Assembly (NCBI GenBank): GCA_037349105.1
Contig: JAYJMM010000086.1
Location: 927,501-991,500 of the forward strand
Origin: Limnomonas spitsbergensis
Lineage: Eukaryota > Chlorophyta > Chlorophyceae > Chlamydomonadales
DNA length: 64,000 nt
Reading direction: 5' to 3'
How positions within the stretch are numbered: the first letter of the stretch is position 1; every line of letters begins with the position of its first letter. A model generated the notes under the pieces. The model saw only the letters and a list, made by a program, of their open reading frames with translations. It ran no database searches and was not told where the DNA came from. A program made the position numbers and the translations under genes. Positions 1-9,965 of this stretch are shown in pieces.

Positions 1-3000
1 GCGCCTCACGTTGCTGGTCAAGTAGGCATGATCCAGCCTGGAGGTGCAGTGGGCCTGTCGGATGTCAAGGTGGTCCAGGGTCTGATCGATCACCGTGTCC
101 ACGCCTGGCAGGCCTTCTTCCCCCAAAACCGCCTCCAGGGATATGTCGGGGTCCAGGTGCAGCGCCACCATCTCAACACCCTGAGGATTGAGGGGGGGGG
201 GAGGGGCGATCTGGCGGTGAGACAATCTGGGGTGGGGGGCAATTGTGGGGTGATGATTGAGGGGGGAGAAGGATCTAGGTGGGGGGGGGGGGTGATCGAG
301 GGAGAGGGGCTATGAAGAGGGAGGAACATAACAGTCCACTTCAGGGGGTAAGTTCCAGGGCAACGTGTGGAGATTAGGGGGGGCATGGCTCAGGGTCACG
401 AATTTAGGCTTATGTCAGGAAAATCGGGGGAAGGAAGGGACGCTTGAGGAGACGAATTTATGGTCAAACCTCAGGACACTTGGGAGACCATAGGGGAGAC
501 CATAGGGGGGGAAGAAAGGACCATCTAAGAGCCCAGTATATGGTTGAGGGCTCAGGACACTTTGGAGATGATGTGGGGAGAAAAAGGGACAGTCGGGGAG
601 CAGGGCGTGATGTCCCCTGACCTGTAGGCCGTGATGCGGCTGAATTGCTGCTGAAGAACCCTGAACTAAAGAGTGGGGCCTGCGTCATTCCCCCGCACCA
701 CGTTTATGGCCACCGTGTACTTGAACAGGCAAGTCGGCAGCCACCACTAGGGGCCGATGGGGAGCATAACTTTGAAATGGCTGAATTGTGGCTGAACTGC
801 CCCCCTCACCACGTTCATGATCAACATGCACTTGAACAGGTAAGTCGGCAGCCACCACTAGGGGCCGATGGGGGCCAGACCTGGCTGTAGCTGAATTGTG
901 GCTGAACTGCCCCCCTCACCACGTTCATGGTCAGTATGCACTCGAGCAGGTAACTGGGCAGCCACCACTAGGGGCCGATGGGGGCCAGACCTGGCTGTAG
1001 CTGAATTGTGGCTGAACTGCCCCCCTCACCACGTTCATGGTCAGTATGCACTCGAACAGGTAACTGGGCAGCCACCACTAGGGGCCGATGGGGGCCAGAC
1101 CTGGCTGTAGCTGAATTGTGGCTGAACTGCCCCCCTCACCACGTTCATGGTCAGTATGCACTCGAACAGGCAACTGGGCAGCCACCACCGGGGCCGATGG
1201 GGGCCAGACCTGGCTGTAGCTGAATTGTGGCTGAACTGCCCCCCTCACCACGTTCATGATCAGCATGCACTTGAACAGGCAAGTCGGCAGCCACCACTAG
1301 GGGCCGATCGGGGGCATAACTTTGAAGTAGCTGAATTTGACTCAACCGTCCCCCTTATCGCATTCATGGCCACCATGCCATTCGACAGGCACCTGGGCAG
1401 CCACTACTTGTGGTTGGTAGGAGCCAGACCATGATGTAGCTGATATGTGGCAGAACCGCCTGCTTAACCCTCAACCCTCACCGCGTTAATGGCCACCAGG
1501 CACTCGTACAAGCACCACGCGCGTGTGAGTGTGACAGGAGCAAAGGTGGGCTTGCAGGCCACGAGCAGAGCCTTGCAGCGGTGCATCACGGACTCAAAGC
1601 CAGAGTCGGGGTTCTTGCGGATGTCAGAGCCATGGTTCTGAGGGTAGGGGTGCATGGGTTTGGGCAGGGGTTAGGGCAGGGGTTTGTGCAGGGGTTTGTG
1701 CAGGGGTTTGTGCAGGGGTTTGTGCAGGGGTTTGGGCAGGGGTTTGGGCAGGGGTTTGAGCAGGAGTTTGGGCAGGAATTTGGGCAGGGGTTTGGGCAGG
1801 GGTTTGGGCAGGGGTTTGGGCAGGGGTTTGAGCAGGAGTTTGGGCAGGGGTTTGGGCAGGGGTTTGGGCAGGGGTTTGGGCAGGGGTTTGGGCAGGGGTT
1901 TGGGCAGGAGTTTGAGCAGGAGTTTGGGCAGGAGTTTGGGCAGGAGTTTGGGCAGGAGTTTGAGCAGGAGTTTGGGCAGGAGTTTGGGCAGGAGTTTGGG
2001 CAGGAGTTTGGGCAGGAGTTTGGGCAGGGGTTTGGGCAGGGGTTTGGGCAGGGATTTCGGCAGGAGTTTGGGCAGGGGTTTGGGCAGGGGTTTGGGCAGG
2101 GGTTTGGGCAGGGGTTGGGCAGGGATTTCGGCAGGAGTTTGGGCAGGGGTTTGGGCAGGGGTTTGGGCAGGGGTTGGGCAGGGTTTAGGCAGGGGTTTGG
2201 GCAGGAGTTTGAGCAAGGGTTGGGCAGGGTTTAGGCGGGTGCACGTCCGGGTACAGGGGTTCGGACGAGGGCAAGTCCAGGTGCAGTCGTCTGGGCAGGT
2301 AAAACGAGTGTGTGGTGGCGATTTGCTATGGGTGAAGTTGTTGAAGCGGGCAAGTGGTGGAGGATGAGGTCATGGGCCGAAGAGTATATAGGATTGAGTA
2401 AGGGTTCTGGATTTTTGGGTTGTCAAGGACATGAAGCACATCTCCCAGCGCTCCTCCCAAATCCCCTTGAAGATCACCCAATGACCTCCTCCAATCTCCA
2501 TTAAAATCCCCCAAGCCCCTCCTCCAATCCCCAATAAAAGCCCTAGAGCCCTTCTCTAATCCAAATTGAAATCCCCCTAGGCCCCCCTCCAATGTCCTGC
2601 ATGCATGGTGGCCTTGGGGGGATGGGGCATTGGAGGAGGGCCCAGGGGGATTCACATATTTTTGACATCGATAGGAAAGGTAGAAGCAAATTACCGCGAA
2701 ACTCACCATGTTAACAGCAAAAGCAGATATCCAGTAGTAGACGGGGATGTATCCAGCCGTGTCTGCCTCTGGCAGGCTCTCATAATGATGCAGTATTGCC
2801 ATGACCATATCTTCAAACCTGAAGAGCGGGGTGTGAGTTCAGAGTTCAGGGTTCAGCCCAGCATCTCATAATGGTACAGTATTGCCCGACCATATCTTCA
2901 AATTTGAAAAACAGGGTGTGAGTTCAGGGTTCAGGACTTAGGGTTAAGCCCAGCCTCTCATAATGGTGCAAGACTGCTGCGACCATATCTTCAAACCTGA

Positions 3001-6000
3001 AGAACATGTGTGGGTTCAGGGTTTACGGATTAAACCTGGCCTCTCATAGTGGTGCAGTATGTCCACCATCAAAGCTTCAAACCTGAGGAGGAGGGTGTGG
3101 GTCGGGTGTCCCGGGGTCAGGCTTTAGCCCGGCTTCTCATAGAGGTGCACTTTGGCGGCCATCACATCTTCGTACCTAAAGAGCGGGGTGTGAGTTAAGG
3201 GTTGGGTGTTGAGGGTTTGGCCTAGCCTTTCATAGAGGTGCACTATGTCCGCCATCATGTCTCAAGCCTGAAAAGCAGCGTGCGTCGAGATAAGGTGGGC
3301 GGATCAGCCGGGGAGCATTTCTGCCACGTTTTGGAAGGGCGGTGAACTGACAGAGTCACAGGAGATGGTGTTCAGTGCTTATTTCAGTGCGTTCTATACC
3401 ACCTTTGGCAGGCCGTTTTCCAGCTAGTTATGGGCGGATGGGGGCCCAACCTTGACCGGCCTGCTGCCAGTAGCCCATGTAGCAGGGGCTGGCTGTACCA
3501 GGCTGTTCACACCTGCTTTCACCTGTTCACACCTGCTCTATTTCAACCAACACCAGTTCATGTCTGCTCACATCTGCCCCCATATGTTCACACCTGCTAT
3601 AAATCAGCTTACACGTGCTCATACCTGATATCACTCAGCTCCCCCGAATTGCGCAAGGCAGAGCTTGCAAGTGTAGCTTGCACTCGTACATACTGAGCAG
3701 CTTACAAAGTAGATGGCAGGGCCTCGGACCGTCAGCACATTGAAATGCTCGTACGTGAACGCTATGCACATCGGCTGCACATCGAAATGCTAGCCATGCA
3801 CGCCATGTGAACGCCATGCCCTCAAACCTGTACTCCCATGCGCATGGCGAAGCCCGTGTAAGAGTAAGAGCAGCTGACAAAGTAGATTGCAGGGCCTTAG
3901 ACCGGCTACACTTGGAACTACTCGTGTGTGAAAGCCATGCCCTCACACCTGTACACCCATACACTTGGCGACTCACTTGTACGAGCAGGAGCAGCTGACA
4001 AAGTAGGTGGCGGGGCCTTGGACCGGCTGCACATCGAAATGCTTGCTTGTGAACGGCATGCCCTCAAACCTGTGCTCTCAAGCACACGGCCACTCACTTG
4101 TAAGAATAGGAGCAGCTGACAAAATAGGTAGCTGGGCCGTGGACTGGCCGCCCTTCAAGCTGTTCGTCCTTGAAAGCAGCGCCCTCAAACCTGCCCTCGT
4201 GGCACCAAGGCAGTTTGACCCCGCCACACACCAGAGCCTGCATGCAAGGTAGGTTGCAAGGGGGGGACTTCGCTTGCCAGGTACTCAGATAATAGCAGGC
4301 ACAGGCAAATGCACAGTAGGTCTTAAGGAGCCCCGCCTGTCCGTTCATGGTGGGTGCATGCACACGCAGAATAAGTACTGAGGGGGGAACCCCGTATGTC
4401 AGGTACTCAGATAATGGCAGGCACAGGCACAGGCAAATTAAGTACCAAAGGCCGAAGGCAACCCAGCCTGTCGGGGCTCAGTAACAGTACGTACTGCCTA
4501 GGCTATCCAGGTGCCCTCCATGCTAACCAGCTGGCCGATACTAGGGTGGAGGCAATGACCGTCCTGCAAAGTACCAAAGAGTTAATGGGAGGCGCGTGAA
4601 TACCGGTACGCACAACGGTGCTTATTTCAGTGCGCACCAGAGCCCCTTTGGGGGGTTTCCGGGCAGCCACTGCTGGGCCGATGGGGACCAAACCTAGACC
4701 AGCCAATGACCCATGGCCCACGCAGCAGCCCTTGATGTATTGAGCCCCCCCACTTGCATACCATGATGATGTAGAGAGAGCTGTAGCAGAGGTGCATCAG
4801 AGAGCTGAAGCAGAGCTGTGGCTTCACTCTCCTCAACAAAAGTGTGATACTTTCAGGGAGATGGACGCGTGTGAGACTCAGGGAGCACTTGTGCCTGCCA
4901 GCTCCTCCTGGCTCCCGTGGCAGAAAGCAGTTAGTGTAGGGTTTAGGGTGGACAGCGCTCTGTCTACCCAATCCCTTCCGTCTCCCGTGGCAGGAAATTG
5001 GGTTAAGGGTTTAGGGCTTGGGTTGGGGGTTTAGAGTTTGGCTTCAGTGTTTGGGGTAGGGGAAATAGGGTTCAGGGCTTAGGGTTTAGGTTGGAGAGCG
5101 CTCTATCTACCGGCTCCCTCCGCAAGCCCGTGGCTGGAAATCAGGTAGTGTAGGGTTAAGAGTTAAGAGCGTGGGTAAGGGGTTAAGTGTTATGGTTAGG
5201 GGAAATAGGGCTAAGGGTTTAGAGTTAAGGTTGGAGAGCGCTCTATCTACCAGCTCCCTCCGCGCTCCCATGGCAGGAAATCAGATGGAGAGGCCACATC
5301 AATGGATCAAGGCACGCCTTTCTGAATAAAACCATGCAAAGCTTATCGGCACTATGCCGTGTGGATGCAAGGGTTTAGGGCATTTAACCGGTGGGGTAAG
5401 GGTGTCCAGGTTGTGGGTATGAAGTTTTAGGGTTTAGGGATCAGGGACGTGGATTGCCTCCTACCTGCTCCCCTAAACCTTTACCCTTCTACTTGCCCCC
5501 TTAAACCCCAACCCTGTTACCTGCTCTCCTAAATCACAAATCCCCAGCATGCTATCTTAAACCCTCCCCCACCCTGCCAGCAACCCTAAACCCTGAACCC
5601 TAGCCCCCCTACCTGCACCAGTGACATCCTGACTGGCACAGTGGCCGGCTTGATGGCCTTGTTGATGAGGTCAGCAGTGCTCCAGGGCCCCGGGGCCCAG
5701 TACTCGCCGCCCTCGCCCGCACCCGCACCACGGTGGGTCCCACGCGTGGTCCCGCGCGTGCCGGCGCCGCCGTGCGGCGGACCCGCAGGCAGGTCGACGG
5801 CGCGAAACGAGGTGGGCTGGGAGGAAGCGAAGCTGCTTTCGCCAGCGGCGCCGCCCCGGATCGGGCTGAAGCTCGCCCGGCGGCCGCTGCTGGGGGGGGC
5901 TGCGCCGCTACTGGGGGAGATCCCCGTGCGCAGCAGCTCGCGCAGGAAGAGGGGGTGAACCGCCCGGTTGGCCAGGGGGATGGGTGGTGCAGACAGGGGA

Positions 6001-6149
6001 CTGCGGGTCGACAGGGGGGAGGCGTCGGGGGGGGGGGTCAAAGAGGAAGGGCCGAGGGAGAGAGAGAGGAGAGGGGGGGGGGGCACCATTTTAGGGGGAG
6101 AAGAGGACGAGGAGGAAACCGGTAGGCCCTGTGCTTTTTTAAAGAACAT
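1..6149 (-). CDS. FVSHAW/TRAWCLWE-family protein, partial at left edge
   Basis: Exons on the minus strand, in order: 6149-5613, (at least one missing exon), 4190-4098, 2818-2707, 1637-1482 and 180-1, continuing off the window. The phases of the last four exons match exactly: TAC AA joins G TTT, then all are phase 0. The first exon (179 aa) is Pro/Ser/Gly-rich and ends in STADLINKAIKPATVP. The second has GPATYFVSCSYSYK, the third YIPVYYWISAFAVNM, the fourth LTRAWCLYECLVAIN, and the fifth contains LDIRQAH. This order matches a family common in algae, known to me from its motifs 'TADVxxxFVKPAT', 'GPATHFVSHAW', 'YWxDxFxVNQ' and 'RAWCLWE'. It is often linked to TPR or kinesin-light-chain-like proteins; its biochemical role is unknown to me. 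The usual His-Ala-Trp after FVS is changed to Cys-Ser-Tyr, so this is a divergent member. The phase gap between 5613 and 4190 shows that a linking exon was not found. The introns are packed with tandem copies of the neighbouring exon edges (described separately). Confidence 0.6.
645..1440 (-). repeat. About 110 bp tandem repeat, donor-side copies of the exon at 1482-1637
   Basis: Seven tandem units lie just downstream (transcript sense) of the exon ending at 1482. On the minus strand each unit carries a sequence like the exon's 3' end, for example TTCGAGTGCATACTGACC against the exon's TACGAGTGCCTGGTGGCC. All but one are followed by GTGAGG like the real donor; the unit nearest the exon has ATAAGG instead. 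Units begin on the plus strand near 690, 803, 913, 1023, 1133, 1244 and 1351. The copies nearest the exon are the most diverged, while the units between about 800 and 1240 are nearly identical and so recently homogenised. Confidence 0.8.
1657..2238. repeat. 12 bp G-rich minisatellite (GGGCAGGGGTTT)n
   Basis: About 48 units of the 12-mer GGGCAGGGGTTT with variants TTTGTGCAGG, TTTGAGCAGG and GATTTCGGCAGG. It starts about 20 bp from the splice acceptor of the exon at 1637, inside the intron of the FVSHAW-family gene. The transcribed (minus) strand is C-rich, so it doubles as an enormous polypyrimidine tract. The plus strand has runs of G suited to quadruplex formation. The array is open in several frames only because 12 is a multiple of 3 and the unit lacks stops; it is not a protein gene. 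Confidence 0.95.
2826..3275 (-). repeat. Acceptor-side tandem copies of the exon at 2707-2818
   Basis: Five degenerate units of about 80-90 bp lie upstream (transcript sense) of the exon starting at 2818. On the minus strand each keeps a CAG or AG acceptor followed by a copy of the exon start, as in CAGGTTTGAAGATATGGTCG, then a match to the exon's CATTATGAGAG segment. Sites on the plus strand are near 2895, 2990, 3078, 3170 and 3260. Divergence rises with distance from the exon. Confidence 0.75.
3380..3505 (+). repeat. Dispersed SINE-like repeat copy
   Basis: Member of a dispersed family with the core 'gatgggggcccaaccttgac' and then a CGGCCTGCTGCCAGTAGCCC-like segment. It matches copies near 4620, 13145, 26170, 44500, 46560 and 47140. 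It lies inside the intron between the exons at 2818 and 4098. Confidence 0.55.
3690..4097 (-). repeat. Tandem copies of the whole exon at 4098-4190
   Basis: Downstream of the exon at 4190-4098 there are two clear and one badly decayed full-length copies, each with an acceptor-like CAG and, in the better ones, a GTGAGT donor, separated by only about 25-30 nt. The first copy (near 3984-4072) still reads as VQPVQGPATYFVSCSCSYK. The second has in-frame stops, and the third retains only fragments such as ATCTACTTTGTAAGCTGC. They look like decaying cassette exons. Confidence 0.7.
4615..4735 (+). repeat. Dispersed SINE-like repeat copy
   Basis: Carries the family core 'gccgatggggaccaaacc' after a 'gtgcgcaccagagcccc' lead and before 'agccaatgacccatggcc'. 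It has the same order of blocks as the copies near 3400 and 47150. Confidence 0.55.
4885..5320. repeat. About 130-150 bp tandem repeat with telomere-like spacer
   Basis: Four units share the block 'gagcgctctatctacc' followed by 'ggctccctccgc' and a CCCGTGGCAGGAAAT-like segment (near 4890, 4965, 5095 and 5240). They are separated by degenerate GGGTTTAGGG motifs. On the minus strand each block ends in an AGCTG or AGCCG followed by GTAGAT, a possible donor. This may therefore be another set of exon-edge copies from the exon I could not place in the FVSHAW-family gene. Confidence 0.5.
5375..5612. repeat. Interstitial telomere-like sequence
   Basis: A degenerate GGGTTTAGGG array turns into CCCTAAACCC orientation near 5470-5600, so the two strands meet head to head. 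It abuts the donor of the exon 6149-5613. Confidence 0.6.
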
Positions 6150-6995
6150 GTGTCCATGTGGTATCCCGTAGATTTGATTTGCCTTCCCTCTGATACGAGT
6201 TGGTAATTTCTTTTACTCGAAGGCTGCCCTGAGGGCCCACTTGCAGCGAAAACTCTCGGTTTTTGACTGGAAGCTAATAGTGTTCACGATCAATGATTGG
6301 TATGTAAATGCATCCCTCAAACCCAAACAACGTTGATTATAAGGGTTGATTGTGAGGGTTATTCATGAGTTGTGGCAAAGCACATCTACAGTACCGGTAC
6401 ACCGATAACAAAAAATAAAATTGTGCATGCACGCCTCTTGCCCCCCTTTCAACCTCCACGCTCCTCCGACTGAGGCCATATTTCACTGTCTGTAAGACCC
6501 CAAGGACTGCATCCAGATGCAGCTGTGTGCTCATAGTCACCTCCTAATTCCATTGTGTGGTGTGCTGGGGATGAGGAATCGGCGCGCATGGGCATGGTGC
6601 CCCATGGTGTCCACATGGGACGTTAGGTGTGCAGCTGCGAGGCTTAACGTGTGCCATTCGTCACTTAGGTTCAAACCAGACATCCAGGCAATTGACCAGA
6701 CTACCTTTGAGGCATCCCTTTCTATTAACAGGTGTTAGATGAAATAACTCGGTGTGTTTCAATCAAGGATCTTCGATTTGTGTATAGATATCAGAGGGGC
6801 CAAAGCAAGACCGGCCCATGACCGGTGACCCCAGCAGCAGGGCATGCTGCACCAGGTTCCCCAAGCCTTATGCCGTAATGCAGCTGAATCGCAGCTGAAG
6901 CGGAGGCCGGACTGTAGCTGAGACACATAGCTGAGACACGAAAAAAGAAAGGCTGGAGGGTCCCCCACCCACTCATCCTGCTTCTCCGCCTGTTC
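6150..6995. other. Intergenic region with one SINE-like copy
   Basis: No coding sequence is supported. The stretch 6780-6950 is a copy of the dispersed SINE-like family, with 'tgcagctgaatcgcagctga' and a closing TAGCTGAGACACG followed by an A-rich end. It separates the start of the FVSHAW-family gene from the end of the next minus-strand gene. Confidence 0.5.
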
Positions 6996-8261
6996 TCACA
7001 TAATCGAGGCGTCGGCTGCGATAGGCACCCTCTTCCACTTGGCCCTGCGCCCCGCGGAGGGCGAGCTGGGCGACAGGCTCCGCCGGTCCTCCTCCATCAA
7101 CCAGCTGCTCCCCGCGGCCTGGCTGTTGTTGTGATTTTTGTGGTCCGCGCCGTGGAAGGCTAGGTCAGAGGGACCCGCTGGGCTGCAGGCAGGGAAGCGG
7201 CCCCCCTGGAGCGGGGATGGTGCTGTGGAGGCCTTCTTCGCTGTGGAGCAGGGGGCAGCGCGGTAGCGACTGCCTACTTTGTTGAGCCCCTGGAGTACTG
7301 CCCGCCTGTCTACGATGCCCTTGGTGTCGGTGGCCTCCTGCTCTTCGCTAAGGGCAGCCTGCGAAGGACGGAGCAGGGGGGGGGTTAAGCCTAGTTTAGG
7401 GCTCAGGATTTAGGGTTTAGGGCTCGGGGTTTAGGGTTCAGAATATAGATGTGATTTCGGGGGGGGGCGAAGCGGTGAGGGGGATCAGGTGGTAGCAGCT
7501 CCAAGTCCCTCCCTGCTGGAAAACGCATGGAAAGTTTAGGAGAAGAGTCTCTTAGCATGCATCCCTCCATGGTGGCGTGATGCAGAATTATGGAGATTAA
7601 GCATACCAGCCCTTGGCAGCATAGGGCAAATCAGGAGCGGTCTCCGCAGCATAATCACCATGCCAGCAACCAGTGCACATGATGGTGCTGGTGGCCGCAG
7701 TTTACCAGAGTGCATCAGCCATGCGCATGGCCATGAGCGGCTCAGCCACCAGATGAGTTGCGTGGCGACGGGGGGGAGAGGAGGGGCAGCATGTTGGCAT
7801 GGCATGTGTTGTCGGCTACAGCCTCTGGACCAACCAACCTGCAGCCTGCTGTACAAGCTGTGCAAAGGGTCGTGCAACGAGGGGGGCGGCCAGTTCTCTG
7901 TCGGACTGGGCTTGTGCATGGGGTTGGGCAGGGGATGCAGCTCAGGCTGCGGTAGGCGAGGCCTCCCATGTGGCTTGTATTTGTGTTTGCGACCACCGTC
8001 GTGGTCGCTTTGCTTCTTGTCTTCGAACTTAACGAGCCCGGGCTCGGTGGCAACAGACACTGCTGCATTGGAGAACTCCACTTCGATGGGGACGCCATCT
8101 TGGAGCCATGTCGATTCAGAGCATGCCAGAGACACCGAGGACATGTCTTTAGAAATCGCAGCATCGATGACATCGCCGCTGGCAGAGTAAAGATGCGCCA
8201 CTGGGTGCTGTGAGTTCTCCTCCCAAGGGCCTACGCTAGCATCCTCCGAAGATTCCTCCAT
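6996..8261 (-). CDS. Hypothetical protein, two exons, 261 aa
   Basis: Exon 1 is 8261-7839 (141 codons, ATG start MEESSEDASVG) and exon 2 is 7358-6996 (120 codons plus TGA). The donor CTGCAG|GTTGG and the acceptor TTCGCAG|GCTGCC are both phase 0. Exon 2 has no ATG until near its end but is open across 121 codons, which supports its being a terminal exon. The first half is acidic and then basic (GGRKHKYKPHGRPRL). The second half has an alanine- and glutamate-rich start (AALSEEQEATDTKG) and a basic tail (GRRAKWKRVP). I do not recognise the family and see no signal peptide or membrane segment. The 480 nt intron carries telomere-like GGGTTTAGGG repeats. An alternative is that exon 1 reads on to a stop near 7536, but that tail is rich in Pro/His/Trp/Arg and looks non-coding. 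Confidence 0.5.
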
Positions 8262-9965
8262 GCGATTATTTATTCAGTTACTATGCGTGTGCCGATGCTC
8301 AGGCCAATCGACTGCGGGGTCATCGCAACATGTTATGGGTTGGGTGGAATGTAAGTCCCACGGGAATCATAACATGTCTATTAAAATATATGATGCAGTT
8401 ATCTTAAGTGGTAAGAGCGGGGATATATCATACGCCAGTAGGCACCAACTCGTAGGTGTGACCTTTGAAAGCCCTATTTTGTGCGAAGATCCCTCGAAAA
8501 CACACACGGAAAACTCGCCGGAAAACTCGGAGCTTAAAGCACTTTATTTTGTCCCTAGGGTCCACATCCACAAACGTCAACAATAAAGCGATCTGAAATT
8601 TAATGCAGCATGGGGGTGAATCTCCGCCTGACCTTTTCTGCGATTTCGACCCAGGCTATCGAATTATCAACCCGTTTGATAGGCCATGGACCATAGTGGC
8701 ATAGTGCCGTGCGAGGGGGCAACCTGCGGTTCCGAGGCCGCCAGTTAAGCGCGTTTTAGTGCACATCATACCAACTTCGGCAGGCCGCCGGACAGCGTCC
8801 ACTTGGCTGATAGAAACCAAACGTTGGCTGACATACGCACGGCCAAATGAGCAAGCAAGAGGACTAGCTATCCAGAGCCCTGTCGGTCAAGGGAGGCCAG
8901 GTTGCAGCTGCAGGGTGCCTGGATTACCTTAACTGAAACAGTACCGTTCAAGTTTCTAGGTGTGGATTCAGGGTCCCCAACTGCCAGGGGGTGGGCTTCC
9001 CAGCCCTGGGAGGAGGCAGAGCCTCCATAACACTCAGGCCAACCACTAGCCCCCTGCACCTGTACAAGTAGGGACTTTTCCGCTCTCTGCTTCCGCTGCA
9101 TGTCAGTGGCGTATTAAGGACGTTGCCCAAGGATTGCATGTTGAACCCTAAGAAGAGCCCTATCGCAAATGCATCCCCTCCCCATGCGTGGCCAAGGGCC
9201 AGAGACAGAATAAAAGCCTTGACAAGCCTGATTTTAAGGGACTCGATTTTTGTCAGGGGATTGAATTCAGCCACCCCATAGACGAACAACTGCACTGACA
9301 ATGTTTGTCTTGCTATTCCTTGTGATGCACCAGGGTAGGCTTTTCACCATGTCTGCAGCTATTTCCCCCAAACGGGAATATCAGCAGAAATATCACAAAC
9401 CGGAAAAGTTGAACCCTCCCTGGCGTAACCCAGATATTTCCCCTCCAATCCCCAAGATGACTCCGTCTGTATACCGACATCTGGACACCTGGTGCATCAA
9501 ATCCCATGGGAGATCAATACCCAAGAGACACAATGACATACCAGTAACAAGTCATCCTGTGGAATGCTTTTCGAGTACGAGGCAACCAAGACCATCCATG
9601 AATCAGCCAAAAAACATCCCAGTCTATCAGAACAAAACATATAATTTGCAAGCTCCTGTAGTGCTGTTGTATGGTACAAAATGAAGTCTCTTGCATGTAG
9701 CCTAACCTATCTCCAACAGTCCAACCAATCCCCAACAGTCCTTGGTCATAATGTAATCAGAGCCAGTACTTACTTGTTCATGGTCCGGCTACATATTTCA
9801 GCTACGCTGTTGTACGGGGTATGTTCCAGCTGCATTTCAGCTGCTTCCATGCCTTTGATCAGGGGCCCCAGCCGTGCTGCTAAGACCACGGTCAAAGTTT
9901 GGCACTACTCAGGCCTTTGGCGGCCCGCCAACAGTGGACGTGCAGCCGGCAAAGCAGAATCCTGA
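8262..9965. other. Intergenic region, nothing coding supported
   Basis: AT-richer than its surroundings. It contains a partial SINE-like copy near 8750-8850. The minus-strand segment 9010-9060 ('ggcctgagtgttatggaggc') is shared with 48270-48320. A plus-strand 127-codon open frame at 9301-9684 has an ATG but no recognisable domain or codon bias, and I do not call it. Confidence 0.45.

Noticed and set aside
1671..2367. Long open frames (181-227 codons) of Leu-Pro-Lys, Gly-Phe-Gly-Gln or Gly-Leu-Gly-Arg repeats
   Set aside because: They are the three readings of the 12 bp minisatellite, whose unit length is a multiple of three; no start context or non-repeat domain.
9301..9684. 127-codon plus-strand ORF with ATG
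   Set aside because: No domain, AT-rich composition unlike local coding sequence, and no supporting splice or conservation signal.
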